NCBI RefSeq assembly: GCF_015207605.1
Contig: NZ_JADEWO010000002.1
Location: forward strand, 233,024-297,023
DNA: 64,000 nucleotides
Source: Oculatella sp. LEGE 06141
GTDB taxonomy: Bacteria; Cyanobacteriota; Cyanobacteriia; Elainellales; Elainellaceae
Direction of reading: 5' to 3'
Positions 31,643-41,137 of the stretch are shown here, piece after piece. Below the pieces are notes generated by a model, which saw only the letters and a program-made list of their open reading frames with translations, made no database searches and had not been told where the DNA came from. The position numbers were made by a program, and so were the translations under genes. Within the stretch, counting starts at the first letter, position 1. The number at the start of each line of letters is the position of its first letter.

Positions 31643-33061
31643 CTACTGACCGAACTCTCGGCGCAAGCGATAAATGATGGTGTTTGGATCGACCTGATTG
31701 AAAATCTCTTGAATTACGGTGTTGGCTCCTTGTGGCCCCCAGGTACAGCCCTGCTCTAAATAAATCTGAGCCGCTTTGCCAACCCGATACGATCCATAGC
31801 CTGCCAGACTGGCCTGGGCGATCGCCGCGCCTCCATAGGCCATTAAGCCAGTTGGGTCAACGCTTCCGGCCACCGCCGAAGCGCTTTTGCCGACCCCCAG
31901 CAGCAGCGTGCTTCCCAGCTCTCCTAACAGTAATCCGCCTGAGCTAAGCAGAATGCTTTTCAACAGTTTCCCTGCTTCATAACGCGTCATCGGCAGACCA
32001 TAAAGCTTTGCCAACGAGCGAATCATCGCTAAATCGGTAACCGCCCCACCGACCAGGTCAAGCACCGCGATGGGATTGGCCGCAATCGCGATCGCTTTCC
32101 ATCGGGCAAATTGCCAAATCAGTTCTTCTGCCTCAGTGTGATGAAGTTTGAGGGATTTGTGGGCGATCGCCGCTTCTGTTTCTCTGGCCTGACGCAGCGC
32201 ATTGAGTGCCGACAGCGACTTGCCTTCTCGGTGCAAAATCGTGAGCAGCAGTTGCCGCAGTTCTTCTACCTGCGGCGGCGGCGTTTCCCACTCGTACTCC
32301 ACTCGTCCATCGGCATATTCGACGCGAACCTCTAGTGGAGCTGGCTCTGCGGCGACCATCACAATGTCATCTGGGGCAAGCAGTGGGCGGGTGTGGTCGG
32401 TGTTTTTGGCAAAGAGCGTTTGTAATTTTCGGTAGATCGTCTGTTTGTCTTGATCGGGATAGAGGTCAATCTTGTTAAAAACCAAAATTAGCGGTTTGTG
32501 GGTCGCTTGCAGTTCCGCCAGGGCTCGGTATTCGGTTCGAGTCATATCACCTGCGATCACAAACAGAATTAAATCCGCCTGATCGACGACTTCACGGGCG
32601 ATCGACTCTCTCACTTGTCCACCAATTTCATCCAACCCCGGCGTATCAATTAGCTCGACCTGCATGGTGTTTCCAGCAATCGTGGGAAACCAGCAGACCG
32701 AGCGCGGATATTGGGTAACGCCATTAATCGGGCCGGTTTGCAGAATTTTTTGCCCCAGAAGCGCGTTCAATACCGCCGACTTGCCCCGACTGACTAACCC
32801 AAACACTGCAATTCGCAACAGGTTATGATTGAGCTTCTCTAACGCATCTGACAGTTGATCTAAATCGTGTTTTAAGCCAGCCTGCAACGCAACCGTGGCC
32901 GCACTCCGTTTGGGCGATCGCAACTGTTGGGTATAGCGGTTGACGGTTTGCCTCAGGCTAATACGAGCACGATTAAAATGAGCGTCCTGATAGTGAAACC
33001 GCGACAAACCGGGGCGCTGTCGAGCGTCCGTTTTAGTGTCAGGTGGCGGAACGTGATTCAA
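31643..33061 (-). CDS. GTP-binding protein with C-terminal DUF697 domain
   Basis: A 472-residue Era/dynamin-related GTPase. G1 is FGLVSRGKSAVLNALLG, G3 is DTPGLDEIGGQ and G4 is FNKIDLY. An N-terminal ~80 residues are helical. The C-terminal ~160 residues are hydrophobic (AIAANPIAVLDLVGGAVTDLAMI, SSGGLLLGELGSTLLLGVG) and match the DUF697 type, which probably inserts in or touches a membrane. Common in cyanobacteria; function unknown. The next gene downstream, ruvC, does not belong to it and is on the same strand upstream of it by sequence order only. Confidence 0.88.
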   Translation of the reverse strand: MNHVPPPDTKTDARQRPGLSRFHYQDAHFNRARISLRQTVNRYTQQLRSPKRSAATVALQAGLKHDLDQLSDALEKLNHNLLRIAVFGLVSRGKSAVLNALLGQKILQTGPINGVTQYPRSVCWFPTIAGNTMQVELIDTPGLDEIGGQVRESIAREVVDQADLILFVIAGDMTRTEYRALAELQATHKPLILVFNKIDLYPDQDKQTIYRKLQTLFAKNTDHTRPLLAPDDIVMVAAEPAPLEVRVEYADGRVEYEWETPPPQVEELRQLLLTILHREGKSLSALNALRQARETEAAIAHKSLKLHHTEAEELIWQFARWKAIAIAANPIAVLDLVGGAVTDLAMIRSLAKLYGLPMTRYEAGKLLKSILLSSGGLLLGELGSTLLLGVGKSASAVAGSVDPTGLMAYGGAAIAQASLAGYGSYRVGKAAQIYLEQGCTWGPQGANTVIQEIFNQVDPNTIIYRLRREFGQ

Positions 33062-33177
33062 GTCGGCCTAAACCAATGAACGTCAGTTCTATTCTCGCTT
33101 ATCAGAAAGCGAGTTGAAGCAGCCTGATTTGGTGAGGGAACCCTGTTTTCCGACTGGCTTCTCCTATCCCTACGCCA

Positions 33178-33666
33178 CTACTGCTGGAACCAGGCACTTA
33201 GGGCGATCGCCAACGCATCGGCAGCATCGTCGGGCTTCGGAATTTTGTCTAGATTCAATTCTCGCATAACGGCTTCCTGCACCTCATGCTTATCGGCATT
33301 ACCATACCCTGTCAGCGCCTGTTTGACCTGAGCCGGAGTGAATTCAACAAATGGCAGTTTATGTTGCGCTAACACCAGCATGACGATGCCGCGTGCCTGA
33401 GCCACCAGAATCGTATTGCCCATGCGATAAAAAAACAGCTTTTCGATCGCAACTAGATCCGGCTGAACATGCTCTAGCAAGCCATGCAGATCGTTGTAGA
33501 TGATATTGAGGCGATCGCCCACTTCCGTATGAGCCGGAGTTTGAATCACGCCAAAATCCAGGACATCTACCTGAGCTGGCGATCGTCCCAACGAAGACTG
33601 ACAGGCGATCGCCCCAAATCCCAGAATGGCAAACCCTGGATCTAAGCCTAAAATGCGCTTTTCCAT
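33178..33666 (-). CDS. ruvC: Holliday junction resolvase RuvC
   Basis: Endonuclease that cuts four-way DNA junctions during recombination repair, working with RuvAB. 162 residues. The four acidic residues of the RNase H-like site are visible: Asp9 in ILGLDPG, Glu74 in LVAIEKLFF, and the pair in [12 protein letters not shown] near residues 145-152. [14 protein letters not shown] is also typical. It lies about 110 bases downstream of chlI and 120 upstream of the GTPase gene on the same strand. Confidence 0.97.
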   Translation of the reverse strand: MEKRILGLDPGFAILGFGAIACQSSLGRSPAQVDVLDFGVIQTPAHTEVGDRLNIIYNDLHGLLEHVQPDLVAIEKLFFYRMGNTILVAQARGIVMLVLAQHKLPFVEFTPAQVKQALTGYGNADKHEVQEAVMRELNLDKIPKPDDAADALAIALSAWFQQ

Positions 33667-33779
33667 GCAAAACGAGACGAGATTAAGGGTCGGTTGACCG
33701 TTTCAACCCATTGCATTTATTGATCGTTTGTTCAACCCTAACCCTGCAACCCGCAACTCTCCCGATTTGGGTTACATCG

Positions 33780-34904
33780 CTACCGCATTCCAATCCGCTG
33801 ACCAGCACCGTTGGTTTGGGTGGATGTATCTTCAGCCAGACCAAATACCTGACCAAACACTTTCTCAACCTTGTAACCCGAATCGATAGACTCTAGCGGG
33901 TCTTTGCGGAGACGATGACGCAAACAAAGCACCACCACCCGCCGAATATCATCTACCGTAACCTCTGTGCGTCCTTCAAAGGCAGCCAGTGCCTTGGCGG
34001 CTCGGTTGATGACTAAATCGCCTCGCAACCCGTCCACATCTAGCTCGGAACAAACTTGAGAGATTTTGACGCGCAGGTCGTAATCGATCGCCACCGTCTT
34101 CAGCCGGGTCTGGGCATCTACCAGCCGTTGCTGTAGCTCAACCTGCTGAGGCTCGTGTTTTTCTAAAAAGAGGGCTGGTTCCTGGTCAAAGGTCGATCGC
34201 TGCTCCACAATTTCAACGCGCAAAGCCGGGTCTTTGACCGTGCGAATTTCAGCGTGCATGCCAAAGCGATCGAGCAACTGGGGGCGCAGTTCCCCTTCCT
34301 CTGGGTTGCCGGAACCTACCAGCACAAACCGAGCCGGGTGGCGAATCGAGATGCCTTCTCGTTCCACCGTGTTCCATCCCGATGCCGCAGAATCTAACAG
34401 CACGTCAACCAGGTGATCATCCAACAGGTTGACCTCATCGACATAGAGAATGCCGCGATTGGCCTTAGCCAGCAACCCCGGTTCAAACGCTTTAACCCCT
34501 TCTGCCAGGGCTTTTTCAATATCGATCGTGCCGCACACCCGGTCTTCTGTTGCACCCAGGGGCAGATCCACCATCTGCACTTTGCGCTTGGCCAGGGGAA
34601 GCGACTCCCCCTGTTCTAGCCGTTGTTTAATCTCATCGCTCATCAAGTCAGAATCGCTGGGATGACTGTTAAACGGATCGTCCGCAACAACTTCAATCTC
34701 TGGCAGCAGATCGGCTAATGCGCGAATTGTGGTGGATTTGCCGGTGCCGCGATCGCCCATGATCATCACTCCACCGATCTTGGGATCAATTACGTTTAGC
34801 AGCAATGCCAGTTTCATTTCTTCCTGGCCGACAATTGCCGTAAACGGAAAAACCGCCCGACGAGCAAAGACAGTAGGGGATGAGGCTGAGGCAGTAGGAC
34901 TCAC
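33780..34904 (-). CDS. chlI: magnesium chelatase ATPase subunit I
   Basis: ChlI is the AAA+ motor of the ChlIDH complex that inserts Mg into protoporphyrin IX, the first step committed to chlorophyll. 374 residues. Walker [11 protein letters not shown] is near 51-60, Walker B is [17 protein letters not shown], and [21 protein letters not shown] holds sensor 1 and the Arg finger. The insertion [18 protein letters not shown] is family-specific. The N-terminus is Ser/Ala rich, as in other cyanobacteria. Divergent from dapB with a 176-base spacer. Confidence 0.97.
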   Translation of the reverse strand: MSPTASASSPTVFARRAVFPFTAIVGQEEMKLALLLNVIDPKIGGVMIMGDRGTGKSTTIRALADLLPEIEVVADDPFNSHPSDSDLMSDEIKQRLEQGESLPLAKRKVQMVDLPLGATEDRVCGTIDIEKALAEGVKAFEPGLLAKANRGILYVDEVNLLDDHLVDVLLDSAASGWNTVEREGISIRHPARFVLVGSGNPEEGELRPQLLDRFGMHAEIRTVKDPALRVEIVEQRSTFDQEPALFLEKHEPQQVELQQRLVDAQTRLKTVAIDYDLRVKISQVCSELDVDGLRGDLVINRAAKALAAFEGRTEVTVDDIRRVVVLCLRHRLRKDPLESIDSGYKVEKVFGQVFGLAEDTSTQTNGAGQRIGMR

Positions 34905-35080
34905 GGAATTACCTGGAATACTAACAAAACATTAATGACTGTTTCTCATTTTGACATACTGTGAGGATCTAAACTTGAGCAACTTTGGCAGGTGAACCCA
35001 TCCGTATCATCCTGGATTTGGATGCTTCACTCCGCGACATTCACGTTTAGAATGCCCTTATCGAGTCAACTTTCTGGATT

Positions 35081-35908
35081 ATGGTAAGTCAGGCTTCAAT
35101 CCCAGTTGTAATCAACGGTGCAGCAGGCAAAATGGGGCGCGAGGTGGTCAAAGCGGTCGCCCAGGCGGAAGACATGAACCTCATTGGTGCGATCGATCGC
35201 AATCCTGCTCTAGTTGGTAAAGACATCGGCGAGGTGGCAGGCTGTGGCGAACTGGAAATTCCCGTGTTGCCTGATCTGGAAGCCACGCTGGCAATGGCAG
35301 CTCAAGAAAAACAGCTCCCGGTAATGGTGGATTTTACCCATCCCGATTCGGTGTATGAAAATGTGCGATCGGCGATCGCCTATGGCGTGCGTCCGGTCAT
35401 CGGCACCACCGGGCTCAGTCCCGAGCAGATTCAAGAGCTAGCCGACTTTGCGGATAAAGCCAGCACCGGATGTTTAATTATTCCCAATTTCTCAATTGGT
35501 ATGGTGCTGTTACAACAGGCGGCTGCGCGAGCGTCCCAGTATTTTGACCATGTTGAAATCATCGAATTGCATCACAACCAGAAAGCCGATGCCCCCAGCG
35601 GTACGGCTATCCAAACCGCGCAACTGTTGGAAGAGTTTGGCAAGCCATACAATCCACCCAGGGTGAACGAAACTGAAAAGATGTCAGGGGCGCGAGGAAC
35701 CTGCACCGAAAACGGCATTCGCATTCATAGCATCCGGCTTCCCGGTCTGATTGCCCATCAGGAAGTGATCTTTGGCGCTCCGGGAGAGATTTATACTCTG
35801 CGTCACGATACGAGCGATCGCGCCTGTTATATGCCTGGAGTCTTGCTAGCCATTCGTAAGGTGCTGCAACTCAAGACACTGATGTATGGCTTGGACAAAA
35901 TTTTGTGA
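35081..35908 (+). CDS. dapB: 4-hydroxy-tetrahydrodipicolinate reductase
   Basis: Reduces the DapA product with NAD(P)H in lysine and diaminopimelate synthesis. 275 residues. The Rossmann motif is [15 protein letters not shown] (13-27). The catalytic His pair and Lys are in [26 protein letters not shown] is also conserved. ATG 35081 gives the standard length. Confidence 0.97.
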   Translation: MVSQASIPVVINGAAGKMGREVVKAVAQAEDMNLIGAIDRNPALVGKDIGEVAGCGELEIPVLPDLEATLAMAAQEKQLPVMVDFTHPDSVYENVRSAIAYGVRPVIGTTGLSPEQIQELADFADKASTGCLIIPNFSIGMVLLQQAAARASQYFDHVEIIELHHNQKADAPSGTAIQTAQLLEEFGKPYNPPRVNETEKMSGARGTCTENGIRIHSIRLPGLIAHQEVIFGAPGEIYTLRHDTSDRACYMPGVLLAIRKVLQLKTLMYGLDKIL

Positions 35909-36429
35909 TTCAGCGGGTCGTCCATCTCCCAGCCGTTTGCTGACTATTTCTGCCCTAGCCGCCCATTGCTGGTTCATCAACCCGGTTTCTTTGGCACCAG
36001 AAGGCAAAATGGTTAAAAAAATTGCCTGACCCTAAAAGCCCCCAGGGTCAGGCAGTTCACCTGTAAGGACGCTTTCCTAACCAGAAAGGCAAAGACAACT
36101 TAATTGCCCCCTAGTTGCCTTACCTTTCCGAATGCGTTCTCCAGAAGTTCCTCAATTCTCTTCGCTGCATAGGAGAACAACGTCCTGGCAAGTACGGAAC
36201 TTTTTTGAGTTTGCCAGCCAGCTTCTGGCTGATCAATCCGTGAATCCACCTTTGCCGTTGAGGTTATTCCCCACACTTCAATGTCCTCAACCTCGGTGAG
36301 ATAAACCAGTACACTAGAATTCCAAAGCCATTCCAAATCGGATGGAGTTCGGTAATGTTAGGCTCGAACTGGTGGGCTGATATTGATTGCTTGAACCCCT
36401 CTACGCGACCTACTTCTTGAGTTTCATTT
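35909..36429. other. 521-base intergenic region after dapB
   Basis: Holds the terminator at 36015-36054. A minus-strand frame at 36100-36336 starts with TTG and has no recognisable family, so I do not call it. Confidence 0.5.
36015..36054 (-). terminator. intrinsic terminator oriented to the minus strand
   Basis: TGCCTGACCCT (36023-36033) pairs perfectly with 36044-36054 over 11 bp, with a 10-base loop. A run of seven A (36015-36021) becomes seven U on a minus-strand transcript. On the plus strand no T-run follows, so as a terminator for dapB it would be of the T-less kind. Confidence 0.75.
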
Positions 36430-37089
36430 ATGCTCATTCCGCTGACTCGCAAGAAATTTGAAGAATTGGTTCCTCTAGTCGCCACGGTTGACCAGTATCG
36501 GTATGCCTGGGGGAAGCTTTCAGACTTCCTCAGGCGGCTGCTCATTTCGGTAATGAGTATCGTTGTTGTTTTTATTGTGCGATCGCTGCTCGGTGAAGGC
36601 TTTGGCCTGTTAACGTTCATTCTGGGAGTCACCGCAGGTTTGTACTGGTTCTGGAGTCCCATTTATTTGGCGAGTCTTCGCAACTTAGAATGCCGCAAGT
36701 ATCAGTACAGCGGCTTTTTCCGGGGTGAAGTGCTAGACATGTTCATCACCGAAGAGTTGATTGGTAAAGAAGAGACGGTCAACAAACTAGGCGAATTAGT
36801 GATCGTAGAGAACCGAGAGCGCCGTCTCAATCTTGAAGTGGGAGACGAAAGCGGGTTTACTACACAGCTTCAGGTGCCCCTGCAACGCGCTCATAAAGTC
36901 ATTCGTCCAGGCGATATCGCTGAGATGATTGTGATGTCCAATCGGCCTGATCTCAGCCGCATTTCCAAAGTATCGGATATCTATCTCTCAGACTATAGCC
37001 TTTGGGTGTATGACTATCCCTATTTGCGTCGAGACTCTTTTATTGAAGTGAGCCGTCAGCTACAGCGTCGTCACCGCATTCGGGATTAA
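36430..37089 (+). CDS. conserved cyanobacterial membrane protein
   Basis: A 219-residue protein. Two adjacent membrane helices lie at about residues 35-80 (LLISVMSIVVVFIVRSLLG, LLTFILGVTAGLYWFWSPIYLA). A soluble, mostly beta C-terminal domain follows (GELVIVENRERRLNLEVGDESG, VIRPGDIAEMIVMSNRPDLSRI), ending with a Tyr-rich segment SLWVYDYPYLRRDSF. Related proteins are sometimes labelled phosphate ABC permease in databases; nothing here supports that label. The function is unknown. Confidence 0.75.
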   Translation: MLIPLTRKKFEELVPLVATVDQYRYAWGKLSDFLRRLLISVMSIVVVFIVRSLLGEGFGLLTFILGVTAGLYWFWSPIYLASLRNLECRKYQYSGFFRGEVLDMFITEELIGKEETVNKLGELVIVENRERRLNLEVGDESGFTTQLQVPLQRAHKVIRPGDIAEMIVMSNRPDLSRISKVSDIYLSDYSLWVYDYPYLRRDSFIEVSRQLQRRHRIRD

Positions 37090-37148
37090 TTTAACCCCAA
37101 CCCAGCCAAGGCAGAAAAGGTCGAGTTGGGTTGCCGTGTGGAGGAGCA

Positions 37149-37775
37149 TTATCCCAGCGAGTTTTCCTTGCCATATGCTTGCCACGCAAGGTCAACTAAA
37201 CCGTTGATGATTGCGCCCGCCACTACAGCGTTGCCTTTACGCCCATCAATCCGGATGTGGGGAACCAGCAAATCTTTTAGCCGCGCCACCGCAACATCTA
37301 CCCCCACAAAGCCAGCCGGGGTACCCACTATGAGTGCAGGTCTGATCTCTTCAGCTTCAATCAATTCGATTAGAGCTGTTAGGGCAGTCTGCGCTTGCCC
37401 AACCACAAAAATGCCTTCCGGATAACGCCGCGCCAGTGTTTCAATGCCCCAGGCTGCGCGAGTCTTTTCTTTTTGGGGACGGGTGAGTGCCTCCATGCTG
37501 CAATACACCGGGTTTGCAAACGTTTTTTGAATATTGGGGGTAATTCCAACCTGCACCATTGGCACATCAACAACAATGGTGCTGCGAGCCGCCAGCGCGG
37601 CAGCCCCTGCTTGCAACGCCTGGTCTGAGAACCGAATGAGGGATTTGTATTCAAAATCCGCCGTAGCATAAATTACCCGACGGACGATCTCATATTCAGA
37701 GGGTGAAAATGCGTGTTCGCCAATTTCCCGATCGATGATCCTCAAACTTTGAGCATCGCTTGTGTGCCACTCCAT
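37149..37775 (-). CDS. cbiC: precorrin-8X methylmutase (CbiC/CobH family), divergent active site
   Basis: Moves the C-11 methyl to C-12 to give the hydrogenobyrinate or cobyrinate skeleton in cobalamin synthesis. 208 residues, full length for the family, with VYCSMEALTR, VGQAQTALTAL and PALIVGTPAGFVG. By my hand alignment to Pseudomonas denitrificans CobH, the catalytic His (VHACG) is Tyr36 here (VIYATADFE), and a second His (MVAHG) is Val in MVQVG. This may be a normal cyanobacterial variant. It is far from cbiX, the other cobalamin gene in the window. Confidence 0.88.
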   Translation of the reverse strand: MEWHTSDAQSLRIIDREIGEHAFSPSEYEIVRRVIYATADFEYKSLIRFSDQALQAGAAALAARSTIVVDVPMVQVGITPNIQKTFANPVYCSMEALTRPQKEKTRAAWGIETLARRYPEGIFVVGQAQTALTALIELIEAEEIRPALIVGTPAGFVGVDVAVARLKDLLVPHIRIDGRKGNAVVAGAIINGLVDLAWQAYGKENSLG

Positions 37776-37898
37776 AGCTACCCCGAAACATTGGTTGCTG
37801 CAAACCTGTCAGACCGTCATCAGCCACTAAATGGTTGCATATTCCGGGGTAGAGGGCAAAGCGTTTGCGAAGTGTAACGTTTCACAATCGTCCGAAGT

Positions 37899-38720
37899 CT
37901 ACGTTTCAGATGCGGAAGATGCACCCAGCACTGGAGTTAGATACGCGACCAGAACACCCAGGACAAACCCCGCAACATTGCGAACAATCGGCAGCCAATC
38001 ACTTGTGCGGGAAATGACTGGACCCAGACCGAATGCAATAAATAGGATGCCCCAAAGTGGAGAAAAAATTAGCGCCCACTGCCATGCAAATATTTGTCCG
38101 GGCTGACGGGGTTGAGCCGCAAAGCCGCAGATTACCCCACCCACCAGTGACGTGATCAAGGTCAAGATCCACTGCTCTCGGGGTAAACCGGGCACAACAC
38201 GACACCCTCCCTGCCGCAAGCAGGTTTGAATCGAGTCGAGGGCGTTGACGATCGAACCATCTTCACCGTTTTCTCGAACGAAGAACTGATTGCCATATCG
38301 AGTTTGTAGCTCGATCCAAAAGGTGCGAGGCAGCAAGTCGTAGAGGGCATCACCAACGCTGAAATTTAAGAGATTGCCGCCTCTGGGGTCTGCGACTAGG
38401 AGCACGCTTTTATCATCCAGTCCCCAAAAATCTTTTACAGCACGACCGGGTGTGCGATCGAACTGCGTTAATACGCGCAGCTTCCAGCCCGTTTCTGCTT
38501 CAAAATCGCCCAATTTTTGATCGAGCTGTTCCTGCTGAATCGTGGTCAGGGAGTCTGCCAGGTCAATGACAAACGTTGGTGCATCTGGAAGAAGGTCAGG
38601 ATTGTTATAGGCGTAGGCTGCTGGAGCGATCGCCCAGGCCATCACAGCGAGTGCAACAGCAGCAATAGAGATTAAAAACCTGCGGGGGAGAAGTCCGAAC
38701 ATTGACGATTTTAAGCTCAC
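37899..38720 (-). CDS. TPM-domain protein, Psb32/TLP18.3-like
   Basis: A 273-residue protein. A signal peptide or anchor (FLISIAAVALAVMAWAIAPAAYAY) is followed by a TPM domain at about 40-175 (VIDLADSLTTIQQEQLDQKL, LLNFSVGDALYDLL, FWIELQTRYGNQFF). Two or three membrane helices follow at 185-270. Cyanobacterial Psb32 and plant TLP18.3 share the TPM domain and support photosystem II repair. The C-terminal helices differ from plain Psb32, so I give the family, not a gene name. Confidence 0.78.
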   Translation of the reverse strand: MSLKSSMFGLLPRRFLISIAAVALAVMAWAIAPAAYAYNNPDLLPDAPTFVIDLADSLTTIQQEQLDQKLGDFEAETGWKLRVLTQFDRTPGRAVKDFWGLDDKSVLLVADPRGGNLLNFSVGDALYDLLPRTFWIELQTRYGNQFFVRENGEDGSIVNALDSIQTCLRQGGCRVVPGLPREQWILTLITSLVGGVICGFAAQPRQPGQIFAWQWALIFSPLWGILFIAFGLGPVISRTSDWLPIVRNVAGFVLGVLVAYLTPVLGASSASET

Positions 38721-38959
38721 CTTAAATGAATACTAATAAAAGGCTCTGATTACTAAGAATCGCTACGTGATTCTTTACAGTTCGTTACTTAACTCTAATA
38801 CTAATCTAACCAAAGCGCAAAGTTGCAGCGGGGGGTTAACAGGAGCTTATATTTTGGTTTGTCTATGGTATTGGTTTGTGCGTTGTGGCGCTGCCCTGGC
38901 ACGGTTGCAGTGAGTAGCCAGTATCGGTGGTTGAATGCGGTGGGTTCGTGAGACAAGGG

Positions 38960-39613
38960 CTATTCTTGCTCAGGGCGAAGCGGATTTTGTGGCAATTTGG
39001 GTGAGCCTTCGATAGGACGTTCTACCCCAAGTGGCTGATAGGGTAACTCGTCCAACCGAGCGTCAGGCGGTTCAGAATTGAGCGATCGCCCCGTGTCGTT
39101 CGGTTCGCTGTAGGCATCATAGTTGTTGTCATCGTCGCCATCGTCGTCTCGATGCGCGTAGGCCGCATCACGAATGGCATAGTCGTCTTCAAGCTGGACG
39201 GGTTCTGAACTGCCGGGAGGTAGCCGATCGAGCGATCGCCGCGCCGGAGGTGCATGGTTGAAGGTTTTCCACGCGGCTCGAATTCCGGCAAAGACGCTAC
39301 GCGTTGTTGTGTTGGCCTGTCGGGCTTGCTGCCGCACACCGCTGAGGCTTTGATCAACTTGCTGCACCACTCGACCAGCACTTTGCACGCCATCGTTGAC
39401 CTCGTCGGTGAGTTCAGTGATTTCCATTCCGGTCAGCCGAATGGATTCCAGCGTTGGCGGCAGCTCGCGGCTTAAGGTGTCGAACAACTTTTCAGCACTG
39501 CGAGCCGCCCGTGCGAGTTCTCGTAATGCTGGCAGGGCGGCTACAAGGACAGCAGTGAGGCTGACAGCCACCAGTAGAATGGATAGTCCTAGCCAAAATA
39601 AAGGATCAACCAC
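38960..39613 (-). CDS. DUF948-like membrane-anchored protein
   Basis: A 217-residue protein. One N-terminal membrane helix (WLGLSILLVAVSLTAVLVAALPAL) is followed by a coiled-coil-like helical region to about residue 125 (LESIRLTGMEITELTDEVNDGV), then an acidic disordered tail with DDDGDDDNNYD. The first part matches the DUF948 type. It lies 15 bases downstream of the YtxH-like gene, so the two form an operon, a pairing also known in other bacteria. Confidence 0.75.
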   Translation of the reverse strand: MVDPLFWLGLSILLVAVSLTAVLVAALPALRELARAARSAEKLFDTLSRELPPTLESIRLTGMEITELTDEVNDGVQSAGRVVQQVDQSLSGVRQQARQANTTTRSVFAGIRAAWKTFNHAPPARRSLDRLPPGSSEPVQLEDDYAIRDAAYAHRDDDGDDDNNYDAYSEPNDTGRSLNSEPPDARLDELPYQPLGVERPIEGSPKLPQNPLRPEQE

Positions 39614-39628
39614 AGGGTATTTTTGAAA

Positions 39629-39982
39629 TTAAGCAGAATCACGAGCGGAAGAATGAGATTCGGCAATCCGTTCAGCCTGGCTTAGCTCCTGGCGCTCTCG
39701 TTGGCTGGCTTCTAGTCCAGCGGCGATCGCCTCCCGTAAGCGAGACAGCGTACCATCCCAATTGCGTAGAGCTGTTTCAGATAACCGATCGGCCTGTAGC
39801 TGCACGCTAGTGGAAAGGTCTTCTGCTAAGTCTGGCAGGGCATCTGCCGATTTTTTTAGGAACTGTCGCGTTTCTCGACCCGAGCGAGGAGCCACTAACA
39901 AGCCGGTAACGGTTCCTATCGCTGCTCCTAATATGATTCCTCCTAGAAACAATCCAGACGATCCGGAGCGGTTTTCTGACAT
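39629..39982 (-). CDS. YtxH-domain protein
   Basis: A 117-residue protein with the YtxH signature: a Gly-rich membrane helix (GLFLGGIILGAAIGTVTGLLVAP) followed directly by RSGRETRQFLKK, then a helical tail. YtxH proteins are small membrane proteins of unclear, probably stress- or envelope-related, role. First gene of the pair with the DUF948-like gene. Confidence 0.8.
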   Translation of the reverse strand: MSENRSGSSGLFLGGIILGAAIGTVTGLLVAPRSGRETRQFLKKSADALPDLAEDLSTSVQLQADRLSETALRNWDGTLSRLREAIAAGLEASQRERQELSQAERIAESHSSARDSA

Positions 39983-40238
39983 CTTTCGTTCCTACCTTGC
40001 AGAAAATCTATTGTAATCGTTCCTGTAATCGTTCTGAGTGTCCGGTGAGGACTGGAAACAGATGTAGAGATACATTACAGCCTATGCAGAGATCAGCTAC
40101 ATCCGCTGCGGCTGGTTGTTGAATCGTTACAAGCTGTTTGGGAAAGTGGTTTGAACCTCTACTCCATTCTAGAAGCACTATACATAATCACACGCTACTC
40201 TGAGCAAACGAAGCGTGACTCGTAACTCGCTAATCGCG

Positions 40239-40595
40239 TTAGCGCTTTGTCCAGCCGCGTTCAAGGTTGCGGCGTGGACGAGATGGGCGGGAAAACGGAA
40301 CGGGCGATCGCCACCGCCAAATCGTTTGACCGAACCGAAATAGCGCCATGATCTGCTTGAGTCGCTGCAATTGAGGCTCTAGCTGTTGATATTGTTGCTG
40401 CAATCGATAAACGCCCTTCTGCCCTTTGATGATGGCGTTTGGCGACTTTGACAGAACGGCATGGGTGCTGCGTTCGGCGGCAATTAGTTTGTTGGCGATC
40501 GCCGCTAACTTGCGCCGCACGTTGAGCATCTGCCATGCCACAAACAAACAGATGACGGCAATTAAACAATTTAAACCAATAACAATTGTGACCAT
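40239..40595 (-). CDS. small conserved membrane-anchored helical protein
   Basis: A 118-residue protein from ATG 40595; the frame is open to a TTG at 40652. One N-terminal membrane helix (MVTIVIGLNCLIAVICLFVAW) is followed by a basic coiled-coil (LNVRRKLAAIANKLIAAE, YRLQQQYQQLEPQLQRLKQI) and an Arg/Pro-rich tail. I know of no function. The architecture resembles the DUF948-like and YtxH-like genes just downstream on the same strand, but a 256-base gap separates them. Confidence 0.65.
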   Translation of the reverse strand: MVTIVIGLNCLIAVICLFVAWQMLNVRRKLAAIANKLIAAERSTHAVLSKSPNAIIKGQKGVYRLQQQYQQLEPQLQRLKQIMALFRFGQTIWRWRSPVPFSRPSRPRRNLERGWTKR

Positions 40596-40652
40596 TGCTG
40601 CTGAGGTGCCAAATGCTGAAGCGAAGTAAGCAAGCCTGCTTCTCTGGCTCAA

Positions 40653-41137
40653 TCATAGCGATAGATAGAGCAGCGGTTGCGTTCTAAGTGAACCAAACTG
40701 AGAAATTGGAGACTTCTCTAAACAAACGTGCCCTTAGGAGCTGCTTGAAACGAATGAAATGTCTCCTGTAAGGGCGCAGCATTTGGCAAATAGCCCTTGA
40801 TAATTAGACCCAGAGGGATTGCCCATAGCTTGCTGCCTGCAGGGTATGTTGTGCCCCTACGGGGGGCTGGCCACAAATAGATCTTTAACGCATCTTCTGA
40901 GGATGGATTAAGAGATCTGGTCGGTTGCTTTGATGACAATCTGAAGTCTGTAATCATGCCAAAGAGTGTCTTGCCCGGAGTAGTGTCTATCTAGGATGGC
41001 TACGGTTAGACTCAAGACTTGAACTGAGATGGGTCGAACGAGACGCCAGTAAAATCCCAGGTGCGAAATAGCACCACCGTTGGGACTTGCATCTAGCCGT
41101 TAATACTTCATTAGTTTGGTGTTGTAGGGAGGAAAGA
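40653..41137. other. 485-base intergenic region upstream of the amidase gene
   Basis: No supported gene. It includes an imperfect palindromic element (40765-40864). Short minus-strand frames here arise from that element. Confidence 0.55.
40765..40864. repeat. imperfect palindromic intergenic element
   Basis: The left arm CCTGTAAGGGCGCAGCAT (40765-40782) pairs imperfectly with the right arm ATGTTGTGCCCCTACGGGG (40846-40864). Arms of the type GTAGGGGCGCAGCAT recur between genes in many filamentous cyanobacteria (from memory). Only one copy is seen in this window. Confidence 0.5.

Noticed and set aside
36100..36336. 78-residue minus-strand frame after dapB
   Set aside because: TTG start, no ribosome-binding site, no recognisable family; kept only as a possible explanation for the terminator at 36015.
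40718..40957. 79-residue minus-strand frame
   Set aside because: It covers the palindromic intergenic element and seems to be non-coding.
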